Shown piece by piece: positions 34,889-44,244 of a stretch of DNA of 64,000 nucleotides. Position 1 is the first letter of the stretch; each line of letters starts with the position of its first letter. Both the position numbers and the translations under genes were made by a program. Source of the stretch: JABDBL01 sp963845445 (GTDB lineage: Bacteria; Cyanobacteriota; Vampirovibrionia; Obscuribacterales; Obscuribacteraceae); contig CAWJSE010000002.1 in the NCBI GenBank assembly GCA_963845445.1, forward strand, positions 620,001 through 684,000, written 5' to 3'. The notes below the pieces were generated by a model, which was given only the letters and a program-made list of their open reading frames with translations, was not told the origin of the DNA and did not search any database.

Positions 34889-35112
34889 TCATAGTTTATA
34901 ATAGAAAAACAGCAATGGCGAGAGAGAAACATTGTATTGGAAATCAATTTTATTATCTGCACTTTCTTTCCTTAATCCAAAGAGATCAAGCTTGAATCAA
35001 GTAGGGTTAAATGGTAGAGACCGTCGAGATAATTTCGTGGTATAGAAGCAATAAGCACTATATTGTTGAGTGTACAAATATGAAAATAATTCAGTAGAAG
35101 AAAGGTTAATCC

Positions 35113-35493
35113 ATGCTTAGGAAACCAATGAATTGGAATAAGGCCACAGTCTCACTTATTGTTTTTGCGCTGTTGCTTTTGCTCAAGGTATTGTGCACAT
35201 CTATGTTTTATGTGAGCGGTGATCGGCTGCTCGATGGCACTGCCAGAGAAGATCTTCTACATAGGCGAGCTTTCTTGAGAGAAGCGATTACTATTAACAA
35301 CGACGAGCGGCCTAATAATCAAAGTTTGCTGTCGCCGCAATTTCAAGGAGAGTGGGCGGTGCTTACTTGCTCCATGTACTCAATGGCCCTCTGCAATCTT
35401 GCATTTCTGTATCCGGAGTTGCGTGACGAGCTAGTACCAGAAATCCAGACATTGATTAACAGGGTGCTCCAAAGGCCCTTATCGGCAATTTGA
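35113..35493 (+). CDS. Toroid-like membrane-anchored protein 1, N-terminal piece
   Basis: An uncleaved signal anchor (VSLIVFALLLLLKVLCTSMF) is followed by helical sequence with EWAVLTCSMYSMALCNLAF. The frame ends at 35491-35493 because of an extra C in the CCC at 35476-35478. Without it the sequence reads on as RQFDLDAWHEDPLDSL into the next piece. Confidence 0.65.
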   Translation: MLRKPMNWNKATVSLIVFALLLLLKVLCTSMFYVSGDRLLDGTAREDLLHRRAFLREAITINNDERPNNQSLLSPQFQGEWAVLTCSMYSMALCNLAFLYPELRDELVPEIQTLINRVLQRPLSAI

Positions 35494-35572
35494 TTTAGAT
35501 GCATGGCACGAAGATCCGCTTGATTCGCTATTAACAAAAAATGGCCATGTTTGGTATCTTGGACATCTAAAC

Positions 35573-36319
35573 TTGATGCTTAGCTGCTATCGGTTAGCCG
35601 GAGGCGATACCAGATATGATGCCTTAAATCACCGTATTAGTGAAGCTCTTGCTCGGCGCATAAATCAAGATGCCGCTATGATTGCTCAAACTTATCCCAA
35701 CGAAAGATATATCCCTGATAATTCTGTCGTGCTTGCATCACTAAAGAATCATGATATTGCCTTCGGCACAGAATACAATAGGCTTTTAAGCAGATGGAGA
35801 CAATCGGCAACAGCAAAATTGATCGATAATGATACTGGAACGCTTGTATTTGCAATCGCGCCAGGCGCAGTATTGAAATCCCGCAGCCGTAGTTCCGGTC
35901 TAGCGTTTAGTTTGCTTTATCTATCCCATGCCGATCCGGAGTTTTGCATGCAACAATACAGTAAGCTCAAACTCGCATTTGGCGCATGGTTCCTACCAGC
36001 ACTCGGCTGTTTTCCTGGTGCAGCCGCTTTAAAAGAGAACTCAGATGGTTCCTGGGAAGGTGATGTTGATTCAGGGCCGGTCGTTTTTGGCTATAGCCCT
36101 GCCGGTACTGGTTTTGGTATTGGTTGTGCTAGATTAGCCGGAGACCGCACCTTCCTTTCTCAAATGCTAGTTACAGCAGAGATAGTTGGCTGTTCGGTCG
36201 ATTGGAATGGGCAACGACACTATCTCTTTGCCCCTCTTGTTGGGGAAGCGATTATGTTGGCATCGAAAACAGCCACAGCTTGGGATGGACGATTCGTTCG
36301 TAAACAATTAAATCATTGA
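35573..36319 (+). CDS. Toroid-like membrane-anchored protein 1, C-terminal piece
   Basis: The frame is open from about 35480, so the TTG at 35573 is internal. The joined protein has about 400 residues. Repeated helix pairs with aromatic/acidic turns (WYLGHLNLMLSCYRLAGGDT, PNERYIPDNSVVLASL) suggest an (α/α) toroid like linalool dehydratase or terpenoid-cyclase relatives. GPVVFGYSPAGTGFGIGCAR has a close match in the next gene (GPVVFGLGAAASGIGIAACK), so the two are paralogues. Activity unknown. Confidence 0.65.
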   Translation: MMLSCYRLAGGDTRYDALNHRISEALARRINQDAAMIAQTYPNERYIPDNSVVLASLKNHDIAFGTEYNRLLSRWRQSATAKLIDNDTGTLVFAIAPGAVLKSRSRSSGLAFSLLYLSHADPEFCMQQYSKLKLAFGAWFLPALGCFPGAAALKENSDGSWEGDVDSGPVVFGYSPAGTGFGIGCARLAGDRTFLSQMLVTAEIVGCSVDWNGQRHYLFAPLVGEAIMLASKTATAWDGRFVRKQLNH

Positions 36320-36366
36320 ACTTCATAAAAACACCGCTTTAGAGCGCGAAGGTATGTAAAAGGACT

Positions 36367-36909
36367 ATGTCGATGGGTACCAATAGAATTAGCATAAAAA
36401 TAGTAACGCCAGCACAACTACTTTTTGCTAGTTTCTGTTTAATTCTTGCCTTGCTTTATGTTGGTTCCTGGCTTTTTAGCATGCAGGAACATTTATTGCT
36501 TAATTCGCGTGCAGTAAGCAAGAGAGAGTTGAATGCTCAGCTAAGAGGGATTGAACGAAGGCTGGCGGCTAAGGAAGACGAAGTTCAAATTATGCTTTTG
36601 CCTGAGGGAAAGCTTTTTGCAAACTCGTTTTACGGTTTTACTCTAATCAATTTGTCATTGTCTAATCCGGATGATAAGGCATTTCGCAAGCTGGCAATTA
36701 GTCAACTCGAGAAGCTATTTGCGAAAATCAAAGCTATGGAGGATAATTATCCTTTCGTCTCTAACGCCAAAATCAAACCCAAAGGGGGCGTAATTATAGC
36801 TGGCCATAGCAATTTGCTGCGAGCCGGATACATACTTATAGGTGGAGATAACTCTGTCATTATCAATGAATTCCATCGTTCCTCCGCTGATTTAAATGAA
36901 GCTTTTTAA
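36367..36909 (+). CDS. Toroid-like membrane-anchored protein 2, N-terminal piece
   Basis: Signal anchor LLFASFCLILALLYVGSWLF, then a soluble helical region including FYGFTLINLSLSNPDDKAF. The stop at 36907-36909 follows a T5 run (36903-36907); with one more T the frame reads FLKGVVPFPECYPGLTWAED and joins the next piece. Paralogue of the gene just upstream, 47 bp away. Confidence 0.65.
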   Translation: MSMGTNRISIKIVTPAQLLFASFCLILALLYVGSWLFSMQEHLLLNSRAVSKRELNAQLRGIERRLAAKEDEVQIMLLPEGKLFANSFYGFTLINLSLSNPDDKAFRKLAISQLEKLFAKIKAMEDNYPFVSNAKIKPKGGVIIAGHSNLLRAGYILIGGDNSVIINEFHRSSADLNEAF

Positions 36910-36944
36910 AAGGGGTTGTTCCCTTTCCGGAGTGTTATCCTGGC

Positions 36945-37484
36945 TTGACTTGGGCTGAAGATGCAATCTTCGCCTTGGAATCGCTCAGACTACACGATCT
37001 GATATTTCATAGTGATTACTCAAAGGCACGCTATGCCTGGTTATCATGGTTGAAGAATCATTTGGACAAAGAATCCGGAATGATGGTATCACAAGTCAAT
37101 CCGCGCAGCGGAGAGATTGACGATGGTGCAAGAGGTTCAGCCCTATCGTGGGCTCTAGCCTTTTTGCCACAGCTTGATGAAGAATTTGCACGATCGCAAT
37201 TTGCTAAATTCCGCGAAAGCTGGTTTGTTCCGTTCGGAGGAATGCTGGGAATTTATGAATGGTACAAAGGCAAAGAAAAGCCAACGCAGTTTCATGTCGG
37301 ACCGGTAGTCTTTGGATTAGGTGCGGCTGCCTCAGGAATCGGCATTGCAGCTTGCAAAGCTAACGAAGATTATGTTTCATGGCACAAGTTGTTGCGTTCA
37401 CTTGAGACCTTTGGTTTTCCACTTATTACTATTCATGGCGAAAAGGGTATTTTTTGGGGCAATGCCTTTTGGCCGATGAACTAG
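36945..37484 (+). CDS. Toroid-like membrane-anchored protein 2, central piece
   Basis: Open from about 36906. Helical toroid-type sequence (DAIFALESLRLHDLIFHSDY, GSALSWALAFLPQLDEEFA), then the paralogue motif GPVVFGLGAAASGIGIAACK. The stop at 37482-37484 is again due to a short T run (T4 at 37467-37470); one more T gives FLADELALWGKTICRW in the next piece. Confidence 0.65.
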   Translation: MTWAEDAIFALESLRLHDLIFHSDYSKARYAWLSWLKNHLDKESGMMVSQVNPRSGEIDDGARGSALSWALAFLPQLDEEFARSQFAKFRESWFVPFGGMLGIYEWYKGKEKPTQFHVGPVVFGLGAAASGIGIAACKANEDYVSWHKLLRSLETFGFPLITIHGEKGIFWGNAFWPMN

Positions 37485-37858
37485 CGCTGTGGGGTAAAAC
37501 GATCTGTCGTTGGGATAAACCCGAACTTATAGTGCCAGATTCAAATCAAAATCAAGATGGACATAATTATGATATCTTCCTCTTCATTTTTATGGTGGCC
37601 ACTCTGCTGTCAATAGCCTTTGTATTGTTTTTCTTGCGACTATTTATGTATTTAGTAAACAACAAGACTGTCTATAGACCGGCATGGCGACCTGCAACTA
37701 TCATCGCGTTTTCGCTTCAATTATTTGCTTGCGCAATATTTGTATTCTTCTCAGCAATTTCTTGGATACAAGTTTTAATCTTTATGGCATTCGTAACCCT
37801 ACTAGAAGAGCTGACTATCCGTCCTAGCATTGTTACTGAAATCTTCGACAAATCATGA
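37454..37858 (+). CDS. Toroid-like membrane-anchored protein 2, C-terminal piece
   Basis: End of the same protein, about 500 residues when joined. It finishes the toroid (LADELALWGKTICRWDK) and adds two TM helices not present in paralogue 1 (IFLFIFMVATLLSIAFVLFF and IIAFSLQLFACAIFVFFSAI) plus a third hydrophobic stretch. The ATG at 37454 is internal. Confidence 0.6.
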   Translation: MGQCLLADELALWGKTICRWDKPELIVPDSNQNQDGHNYDIFLFIFMVATLLSIAFVLFFLRLFMYLVNNKTVYRPAWRPATIIAFSLQLFACAIFVFFSAISWIQVLIFMAFVTLLEELTIRPSIVTEIFDKS

Positions 37859-37886
37859 TAAGCATAAGTTTTCGATAGCAAATAAT

Positions 37887-38870
37887 TTATTGAATTTCAC
37901 AAAACACTTCTTTAATTTGGCTAGGGCCGATATTTCTTCCACATAGCAGCACCGCAACATTCAGTCCTTTGTAAAACGGGCTGACCTTCATGAAAGATGC
38001 TAAGGCCACGCCAGCCGCGCCTTCCACCAACCAGCCCTCATGTTCGGCCATTAGTCGGATGCCCTTGGAGATTTCCTTCTCGCTTACACAAACGTAGTCA
38101 TCAATCAAAGTTTGGCAAAATGGGAATGTAATAGAATTTTCTTCTATTCCACCGGCAGTGGAGGTGGATAATGTCGGTTCTTCCCTAATTTCAATAATTT
38201 TGCCTGCGTTTAAGCATTGCAACATGGCATTAGCATTTTTCGGCCAGCAACCAATAATTTTTGTCTTACTATTTATCGACTTTAAATAGCCAGCAATGCC
38301 CGAAATCAGTCCGCCACCCCCTACTGATACGAATAATGCATCAATATTATTCATCTGTTGATAAAGCTCGTAGCCTATTGTGCCTTGTCCAGCGATCACT
38401 GCCATGTCATTATAAGGTGATATATATGCTTGCCCTTGCTTTTCGGAAAAGCACCGCGCTTCTTTCTCGGCTTGTAATCCATCCCCGTTGATTAGGACGA
38501 CTTTTGCTCCCAGTGCTCTAACATTGTTTTGTTTAATGGATGGGGTCGATTTTGGAAGATACACTGTGGCACTTATACCAAGTTGTTTTGCTGCATAAGC
38601 AACTGCCAAACCATGGTTGCCCGTTGATGCAGTTATAATACTACTCTTGCCCGGCTGCTTCTCAATAATAAGACTAGTCAACTTGCTCAGCGCGCCGCGA
38701 CATTTGAAAGAACCCGTATGTTGAAGTTGCTCACATTTGAGATAAACTGCTGCGCCGGACATTTGACTTAATATGGAGCAATGGTTGAGGGGAGTTTTTA
38801 CCACCAAAGAACAGATGCGATCATTGGCCGCTAAAACTTGATTGTAAATATCGGTAAGCCTATTAGTCAT
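37887..38870 (-). CDS. Threonine/serine dehydratase (PLP, fold type II)
   Basis: Deaminates threonine to 2-oxobutyrate or serine to pyruvate. 327 residues, catabolic size, without the C-terminal ACT regulatory domain of biosynthetic IlvA. PLP lysine is Lys56 in GSFKCRGA; the phosphate loop is SVGGGGLISGIAG and the substrate loop ITASTGNHG. Head-to-head with the threonine aldolase gene, 92 bp apart, so both may answer to threonine supply. Confidence 0.9.
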   Translation of the reverse strand: MTNRLTDIYNQVLAANDRICSLVVKTPLNHCSILSQMSGAAVYLKCEQLQHTGSFKCRGALSKLTSLIIEKQPGKSSIITASTGNHGLAVAYAAKQLGISATVYLPKSTPSIKQNNVRALGAKVVLINGDGLQAEKEARCFSEKQGQAYISPYNDMAVIAGQGTIGYELYQQMNNIDALFVSVGGGGLISGIAGYLKSINSKTKIIGCWPKNANAMLQCLNAGKIIEIREEPTLSTSTAGGIEENSITFPFCQTLIDDYVCVSEKEISKGIRLMAEHEGWLVEGAAGVALASFMKVSPFYKGLNVAVLLCGRNIGPSQIKEVFCEIQ

Positions 38871-38962
38871 TTAGCAGCTTTAGCTCTTATAATAAGAAGG
38901 ACTTTTAGGAGATGTGAATATAATATACCGCATTGTCCTGGAAGTTCTTAGATTAAAGCAAA

Positions 38963-40036
38963 ATGGAACCCGGAATAGTCCAGGTAATAATCGCATATGT
39001 CATATTTACACCTTTCAAAGATGATTACTCGGAAGGAGCACATCCTAAAGTGTTAGAGTCCCTTGCGCGAACTAACCTTCAACAAGAACCTTCCTACGGG
39101 TCTGATTCATTTTCGTTGGAAGCAGAACAATTAATCAAGGCAAAGATCAATAAACCAACGGCACATGTGCACTTTGTATCAAATGGCACACAAGCAAATC
39201 TTGTTTCTTTTGCTTCAATGCTAAAACCCTATGAATCTATAATCGCGGTTGAAAGTGGACATCCCAATGTTCACGAATGCGGTGCTATTGAAGCTACTGG
39301 CCACAAAATGAACATTGTACCCGGAATAGAGGGGCGATTGATGCCGGAAGCTATTGAAGAAACAGTAAATGGGCATAAAGATGTGCACATGGTAAGGCCC
39401 AGAGTCGCTTATGTTTCACAAGCCACAGAATTAGGCACCATTTATAGCAAGAAACAATTGCAAGAGTTGTCACAGACATGTAAACGATTGGGACTGTATT
39501 TTTACATTGACGGTGCCAGAATCGGCAATGCTTTAATGTCGAAAGATTCAAACGTTGACTTAAGTACTATTGCTGATCTGTGTGACATGTTTTACATTGG
39601 CGGCACTAAGAATGGTGCTTTATTTGGTGAAGCAATCATAATCATTAATTCCGACCTGCAAGAGAATTTTCGCTTCCATCTTAAACAACGCGGGGCCCTG
39701 CTGGCAAAAGGACGAGCTCTAGGCGTACAATTTCTCGAACTGTTTAAAAACGATCTCTATTTTGAGAATGCTAAACACGCTAATGAGATGGCTCAGGATC
39801 TGGCAAAGGGAATTGCAGAATGTGGATATACTTTTCTCAGTGCTACTTCTACTAATCAATTATTTCCCATCCTGCCTAACAGAGTGATTGACGCTATGCA
39901 AAAGAAATATGCATTTTACGTATGGACAAAATCGGTGCCCGCATCAGACAACTCAGCAGTAAGACTTTGTACTTCATGGGCCACTCCTGAAAGTGCTGTG
40001 CAAAACTTCCTCAAGAATTTAAAACAATTATCCTAG
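38963..40036 (+). CDS. Low-specificity L-threonine aldolase
   Basis: PLP enzyme (fold type I) splitting threonine to glycine and acetaldehyde. FKDDYSEGAHPKVLESL at the start and Lys216 in FYIGGTKNGALFGEA are family marks; Asp183 in YFYIDGARIGNAL binds PLP. 357 residues. The first ~17 residues (MEPGIVQVIIAYVIFTP) are unusual, and the family normally starts two or three residues before FKDDYS, so the N-terminus may be affected by an indel. Divergent from the dehydratase gene. Confidence 0.88.
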   Translation: MEPGIVQVIIAYVIFTPFKDDYSEGAHPKVLESLARTNLQQEPSYGSDSFSLEAEQLIKAKINKPTAHVHFVSNGTQANLVSFASMLKPYESIIAVESGHPNVHECGAIEATGHKMNIVPGIEGRLMPEAIEETVNGHKDVHMVRPRVAYVSQATELGTIYSKKQLQELSQTCKRLGLYFYIDGARIGNALMSKDSNVDLSTIADLCDMFYIGGTKNGALFGEAIIIINSDLQENFRFHLKQRGALLAKGRALGVQFLELFKNDLYFENAKHANEMAQDLAKGIAECGYTFLSATSTNQLFPILPNRVIDAMQKKYAFYVWTKSVPASDNSAVRLCTSWATPESAVQNFLKNLKQLS

Positions 40037-40209
40037 GCCTGGCGATAGCGGATGCTTTGTTCAACGGTGGCATTATCGAGATCGTCAGCTGGCCCGGCTA
40101 GTTTAGTGTACACATTGTACAATTAAAACAATCGTTTAGTCGGACAATACCACGGGTATGATGCCAATATTGAATTATGACAATTCTGAAGATGTTACTT
40201 AAAAGTTAA

Positions 40210-40680
40210 ATGGCAAAAGAGCTGTTCAATTGGACAGAAATAAGTCAAAGAGCCTTTGAAGCATACAATGCGAAAGATTTTGACACCTGTAAAACACTTC
40301 TACAAAATGTTAGCAATAAAATAGTACAGCAAAATAAGAACGATGCGAGATTGGCTTATGCTTGGATGATGATTGGTTCCTGTCTGTACCAAGAACCTCA
40401 ATATGATAAGGCCGTCCAGTACCTTGAGCGTGCCGTTAAGATATGCAGGCAGCACCGAGAGACAAATTTGGTAGCCACACTGTATTGGCTCGGTTGTTGT
40501 TTTTTTAAACAAAAAAATTGGACAAAAGCATACGATATGTTCATAGAGGCTGCCAGCCTTTATGAATTACCGCACAATGAAAACAATAACCGCTCGCTGG
40601 AAGTTCTCACCTATGCAGCCAGTTCCCTGGGGCATAGCGGCAGGTTAAATGAAGCTGTTACGATCTTCAAAAAGCATTGA
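40210..40680 (+). CDS. TPR-prolyl oligopeptidase fusion, N-terminal piece
   Basis: About four TPR helix pairs (AYAWMMIGSCLYQEPQYDKA, LVATLYWLGCCFFKQKNWTK). The stop at 40678-40680 results from one missing base near 40666-40668. The restored frame reads AVTIFQKALMYAGDE, which completes a TPR, and runs into the next piece. Confidence 0.65.
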   Translation: MAKELFNWTEISQRAFEAYNAKDFDTCKTLLQNVSNKIVQQNKNDARLAYAWMMIGSCLYQEPQYDKAVQYLERAVKICRQHRETNLVATLYWLGCCFFKQKNWTKAYDMFIEAASLYELPHNENNNRSLEVLTYAASSLGHSGRLNEAVTIFKKH

Positions 40681-40991
40681 TGTATGCTGGTGACGAATCT
40701 ATAACTTCTCAAAATCATATATTTTTACTAAATCAATTACTAGAATTAGCAACTAACTCTGATGGGAAAAAAAGCGATTTAGCTCTTTTGCGCAAGTTGG
40801 TTTGCCAGTCTTATGATTTAGCCAGAAACAAGTCCATGCAAGTTAAAGTGCCAAATACCAAGCAAGTAAAGCATTACGATAAGTATTTTGGTACTGACGT
40901 CATTGACCCTTATCGATGGCTCGAAAAAGTTCATCAGTTGAAGTCAATGAATGGGCCCAACAGCAAAATTCTACGGCAAGAGAGTTTCTAG
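40677..40991 (+). CDS. TPR-prolyl oligopeptidase fusion, junction piece
   Basis: Holds the last TPR and, in the same frame, the start of a prolyl oligopeptidase (VKHYDKYFGTDVIDPYRWLE), which proves that both domains are in one gene. A short A5 run at 40924-40928 breaks the frame; with one more A it continues SSSVEVNEWAQQQNSTAREF in the next piece. Confidence 0.65.
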   Translation: MMYAGDESITSQNHIFLLNQLLELATNSDGKKSDLALLRKLVCQSYDLARNKSMQVKVPNTKQVKHYDKYFGTDVIDPYRWLEKVHQLKSMNGPNSKILRQESF

Positions 40992-42871
40992 ACCATATAC
41001 CGGGACGGTGGCAGATACAATGCCGTGTCAATCAACTCAATCCTGGTGGAGATCCATACTTGCCAAGGAAAACAGGCAAGCATTACTTCTTTTCTCAGAG
41101 GATGCAGGGACATGGGCGCTTAAAGGTGTTTCGCGTGAGCAAACTAGGACAGTTCCCGATTACGATACTTGATGGGGAAGCTCTGTCAAAACATTTTGAT
41201 ATCGTTGACTTTTACTTAAGCCCAGACGGTCGCTACATTGCATATACTGTCTCTGAGAATGGATCTGAATGGCAAACTCTTCGCATTAAAAACCTAGTCA
41301 CCGGCAAGGATTTAAGGGAACAACTTACAGGAATCAGATATGTCTCAATTTCCTGGAAAAATGACAACAGTGGCTTTTATTATAGTACCATCTTGAAAAA
41401 CGATACGCTGCCGATACAAAAAATTGTTTTTCATAGACTGCGCACCAAGCAGATCAAAGATATTGTGATTTATGAAAATGGTGATCCAGATTTGTTTTTC
41501 ACAATGGGTAGTACCTGTGGTGGTAAATATCTACTCTTACAAACGATGAGAATAAGCTCAAGCCTTTATTCGTTACGACTTATATTATTGAATCGCATTA
41601 AAACAAAAGCATTAACTATATTGAAAGAGCAGAATCATACATATTATTGTGTAGGTTGGCTGAATAACACTCTATATTTTATCACTACTACTGGTGCTTC
41701 CATGGGACAATTAGTAGCACTGCGCGATCCAAATAAAGCTAAACAAAAGCCTAAATTCATTAAAATACTTGCCAAGCAAAAGGCATTGCTTAGAGGCGCA
41801 TTTATTTACCCTGATTATATCATCGCTAATTATCTAACCAAACATGGCACGGTTTTGCGACGCTTAAATATGACTGGTAAGAAACTTGGTGAAACTTATT
41901 TTCCCGAGTTTACAGGCATTACGGGTTGGAGCAGAGGAAATGAGAGCGAAATATTCTTTAAAGTGGAGGGTTATATTTCTCCTAAAAATATTTTGCTCTA
42001 TAAATCAAAAACGGATCAGTTGTCTCAAGTAGCAGCCGCCACAACATCATTTGATACGTCCCTATATGTTACAGAGAAACATTACGCATTGAGCTCAGAT
42101 GGCACCCTTGTTCCAGTCTACCTTAGCTTTAAGAAAACATTGAAACGAGATAGCAATAATCCAGTTATTCTTACTGCTTACGGTGGCTTTGACAAATCTG
42201 TGCAACCGAGTTTCAGCTCTTATAACATAGCATGGATGGAGCTTGGCGGAATCTTTGCTGAAGCAATTCTTCGCGGTGACGGCGGATGCGGTCACGACTG
42301 GCGCTTATCGGGCATAAAACGAAAAAAACAAAATACATTTGATGATTTTATTGGGGTAGCAGAGTATTTGATAAAGGAACAATTCACAAGTCCAGCTAAG
42401 CTTGGTATTGAAGGTGGTAGTAACGGGGGTTTACTAGTCGCTGTTGCTTTGGCACAACGGCCAAAGCTGTTCGGTGCAGCTGTTATTAGAGCTGGACTGC
42501 TAGACATGCTGCGCTACCATAAATTTGATTTTGCATATCAATATGTCGCCGAATACGGTTGTGCTAATAATATAAAGGACTTTAAGGTTTTACATTCTTA
42601 TTCGCCAATCCATTCAATAAAAAAGACAGATTATCCGCCAGTATTAGTCATCGCTTTTGCTAACGATGATCGTGTAAGCCCTGTGCATAGTTTTAAATTT
42701 GCAGGTACATTGCAGAATTCACAGACTGGAGCGGCTCCAGTATTACTGAGCGTAGAAGCTAATGCAGGGCACGCCGGACATCCCAGCTCTAATAGAGGCG
42801 TCGACCAAATATCATTTTTCGCGTTATGCCTCGGCGTTTCACCGCAAGCAATCTTTTTTCAAAAAAGATAA
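40916..42871 (+). CDS. TPR-prolyl oligopeptidase fusion, catalytic piece (S9A)
   Basis: Serine peptidase family S9A that cleaves peptides after proline. A seven-bladed β-propeller (DGRYIAYTVSENGSEWQTLR and similar) precedes an α/β hydrolase domain with catalytic Ser in GIEGGSNGGLL (near 42,420), Asp in AFANDDRVSP (near 42,668) and His in NAGHAGHPSS (near 42,770). The codons before about 40927 are out of frame. No signal peptide in the joined product (~885 residues), so it probably acts in the cytoplasm. TPR fusion to S9A is unusual. Confidence 0.85.
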   Translation: MARKSSSVEVNEWAQQQNSTAREFLDHIPGRWQIQCRVNQLNPGGDPYLPRKTGKHYFFSQRMQGHGRLKVFRVSKLGQFPITILDGEALSKHFDIVDFYLSPDGRYIAYTVSENGSEWQTLRIKNLVTGKDLREQLTGIRYVSISWKNDNSGFYYSTILKNDTLPIQKIVFHRLRTKQIKDIVIYENGDPDLFFTMGSTCGGKYLLLQTMRISSSLYSLRLILLNRIKTKALTILKEQNHTYYCVGWLNNTLYFITTTGASMGQLVALRDPNKAKQKPKFIKILAKQKALLRGAFIYPDYIIANYLTKHGTVLRRLNMTGKKLGETYFPEFTGITGWSRGNESEIFFKVEGYISPKNILLYKSKTDQLSQVAAATTSFDTSLYVTEKHYALSSDGTLVPVYLSFKKTLKRDSNNPVILTAYGGFDKSVQPSFSSYNIAWMELGGIFAEAILRGDGGCGHDWRLSGIKRKKQNTFDDFIGVAEYLIKEQFTSPAKLGIEGGSNGGLLVAVALAQRPKLFGAAVIRAGLLDMLRYHKFDFAYQYVAEYGCANNIKDFKVLHSYSPIHSIKKTDYPPVLVIAFANDDRVSPVHSFKFAGTLQNSQTGAAPVLLSVEANAGHAGHPSSNRGVDQISFFALCLGVSPQAIFFQKR

Positions 42872-43000
42872 TTCAGAATTGCGTCTTTTGGCAAGCCCTG
42901 GAGTTTGTCCGAGATTATTGAACGAACTGTTTGCCTGTCTTGCTCGCCAGAGCGATGCAATGAAGAGAGGAAAGGACACTGAACAGCTTGGCTCTTCTGG

Positions 43001-44155
43001 CTATCGAAAAGACAAAATCGTTTTGGCGATATCATAAATAGCGTCTGTGCGATCTATATTATGCTCAGTAGGTAATGGTTGAGATTCTCTATTTTCCAAA
43101 AGTATAAGCGATTCAACTATTGGCACAATGTCTTCCACTTTCCTCAGTGGTTTGGCTAAATTGGCCTCAATAAGCATATTGGCTGTCCCAACCTCTTGAG
43201 GCATAGGTTCTGTAAGCAAATCAATGGCCATTGGCAGGCGCCGAGCTATAGCTTCGAATGTTGTTAAGCCACCAGCCTTGGTGACTATTAAATCGGAAGC
43301 GCTCATTAAACTTGAGAGTGAATCTGTATAAGGAAGCACTGCCGTAGGCATCACTGACTGATTTGTCTGCTTCTTCATCTCAGCAAATAATCTATCGTTG
43401 TGGCCGCAGAGAATGATAATTTGTATTGGTCGTGTCACTGCCTGTAAAGCTTGATATGTTTTTGCTATTGCGCCACCACCAGCCCACCCTCCACATAAAA
43501 GAACTGTCAATAGTTTAGGGTCTAGGCCTAATTGCTTAAGCAAATCTTCTTTGTCTACCGGAGCACGGTGCAGAAAAATTGGTTCTATTGGCATGCCTAT
43601 CATAGAAATGCGATCTGAGGCAATACCCAATTCAATCAGTCTGTCTCGCGCTAAATCGTTTGGAGCAATTATTAGATCTGCATCGGAACAAGCCCAACCG
43701 CTCCACAAAGAGGCATTGGGATCGGTGACCACGATAACAAGCTTTGTCTGGCTATAACCGATATCCTTCAAAGCAAGAGCGAGGTAATGATTTACCATTG
43801 GGTGCACCGAAACAACAATTGATGGTTGTACCCTAAGCAGCATGTTCTTAAGGTAAGTCTTAGAAAGCTCGTAACTAAAAGAATTCTGATTTGGTTTCAA
43901 AAACTCGATAAACCAAATGTAGTACCTTATCCAATTCTGATGATTTTGTAGTAAGTAGTTATATAGTGCTACGAACAGATGATTGAGAATATTAGTCTTT
44001 TGAATCATTGCTTCTACTAGTACTTCTATGCTTTGTGAACCCTGTGACAATTCTTCAATTGCCATTTTCACTGCTTTGGCCGCGTGATTATGCCCGCCGC
44101 CCGTATTTTCGGAACAAATTAAGACACGACAGTCATTAGATCTATTTATCGGCAT
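43001..44155 (-). CDS. MGDG-synthase/processive glycosyltransferase-like (GT28)
   Basis: GT-B enzyme of the MurG/MGDG synthase group, 384 residues, that likely adds hexose from a UDP-sugar to diacylglycerol. The N-terminal acceptor domain has the loop TGGGHNHAAKA (18-28), and FLKPNQNSFSYELSK is membrane-binding-like. The C-terminal UDP-sugar domain has CGGWAGGGAIAKTYQAL and DLIVTKAGGLTTFEAIARRLP. No signal or TM helix, as in its peripheral membrane relatives. It precedes the antiporter gene's side of the strand with 89 bp between, possibly one unit. Confidence 0.85.
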   Translation of the reverse strand: MPINRSNDCRVLICSENTGGGHNHAAKAVKMAIEELSQGSQSIEVLVEAMIQKTNILNHLFVALYNYLLQNHQNWIRYYIWFIEFLKPNQNSFSYELSKTYLKNMLLRVQPSIVVSVHPMVNHYLALALKDIGYSQTKLVIVVTDPNASLWSGWACSDADLIIAPNDLARDRLIELGIASDRISMIGMPIEPIFLHRAPVDKEDLLKQLGLDPKLLTVLLCGGWAGGGAIAKTYQALQAVTRPIQIIILCGHNDRLFAEMKKQTNQSVMPTAVLPYTDSLSSLMSASDLIVTKAGGLTTFEAIARRLPMAIDLLTEPMPQEVGTANMLIEANLAKPLRKVEDIVPIVESLILLENRESQPLPTEHNIDRTDAIYDIAKTILSFR

Positions 44156-44244
44156 ATTAACTCGTATCTTTGTTCTCTCCAGAAAACTAATTTATACAAA
44201 GTCGCTAATGATATATGTGTCAACTTCCCACCCTATTTTAAAGA

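Noticed and set aside
42762..43037. 91-codon frame after the peptidase gene
   Set aside because: It overlaps the end of the peptidase and the end of the convergent glycosyltransferase gene in other frames, and no motif is seen.
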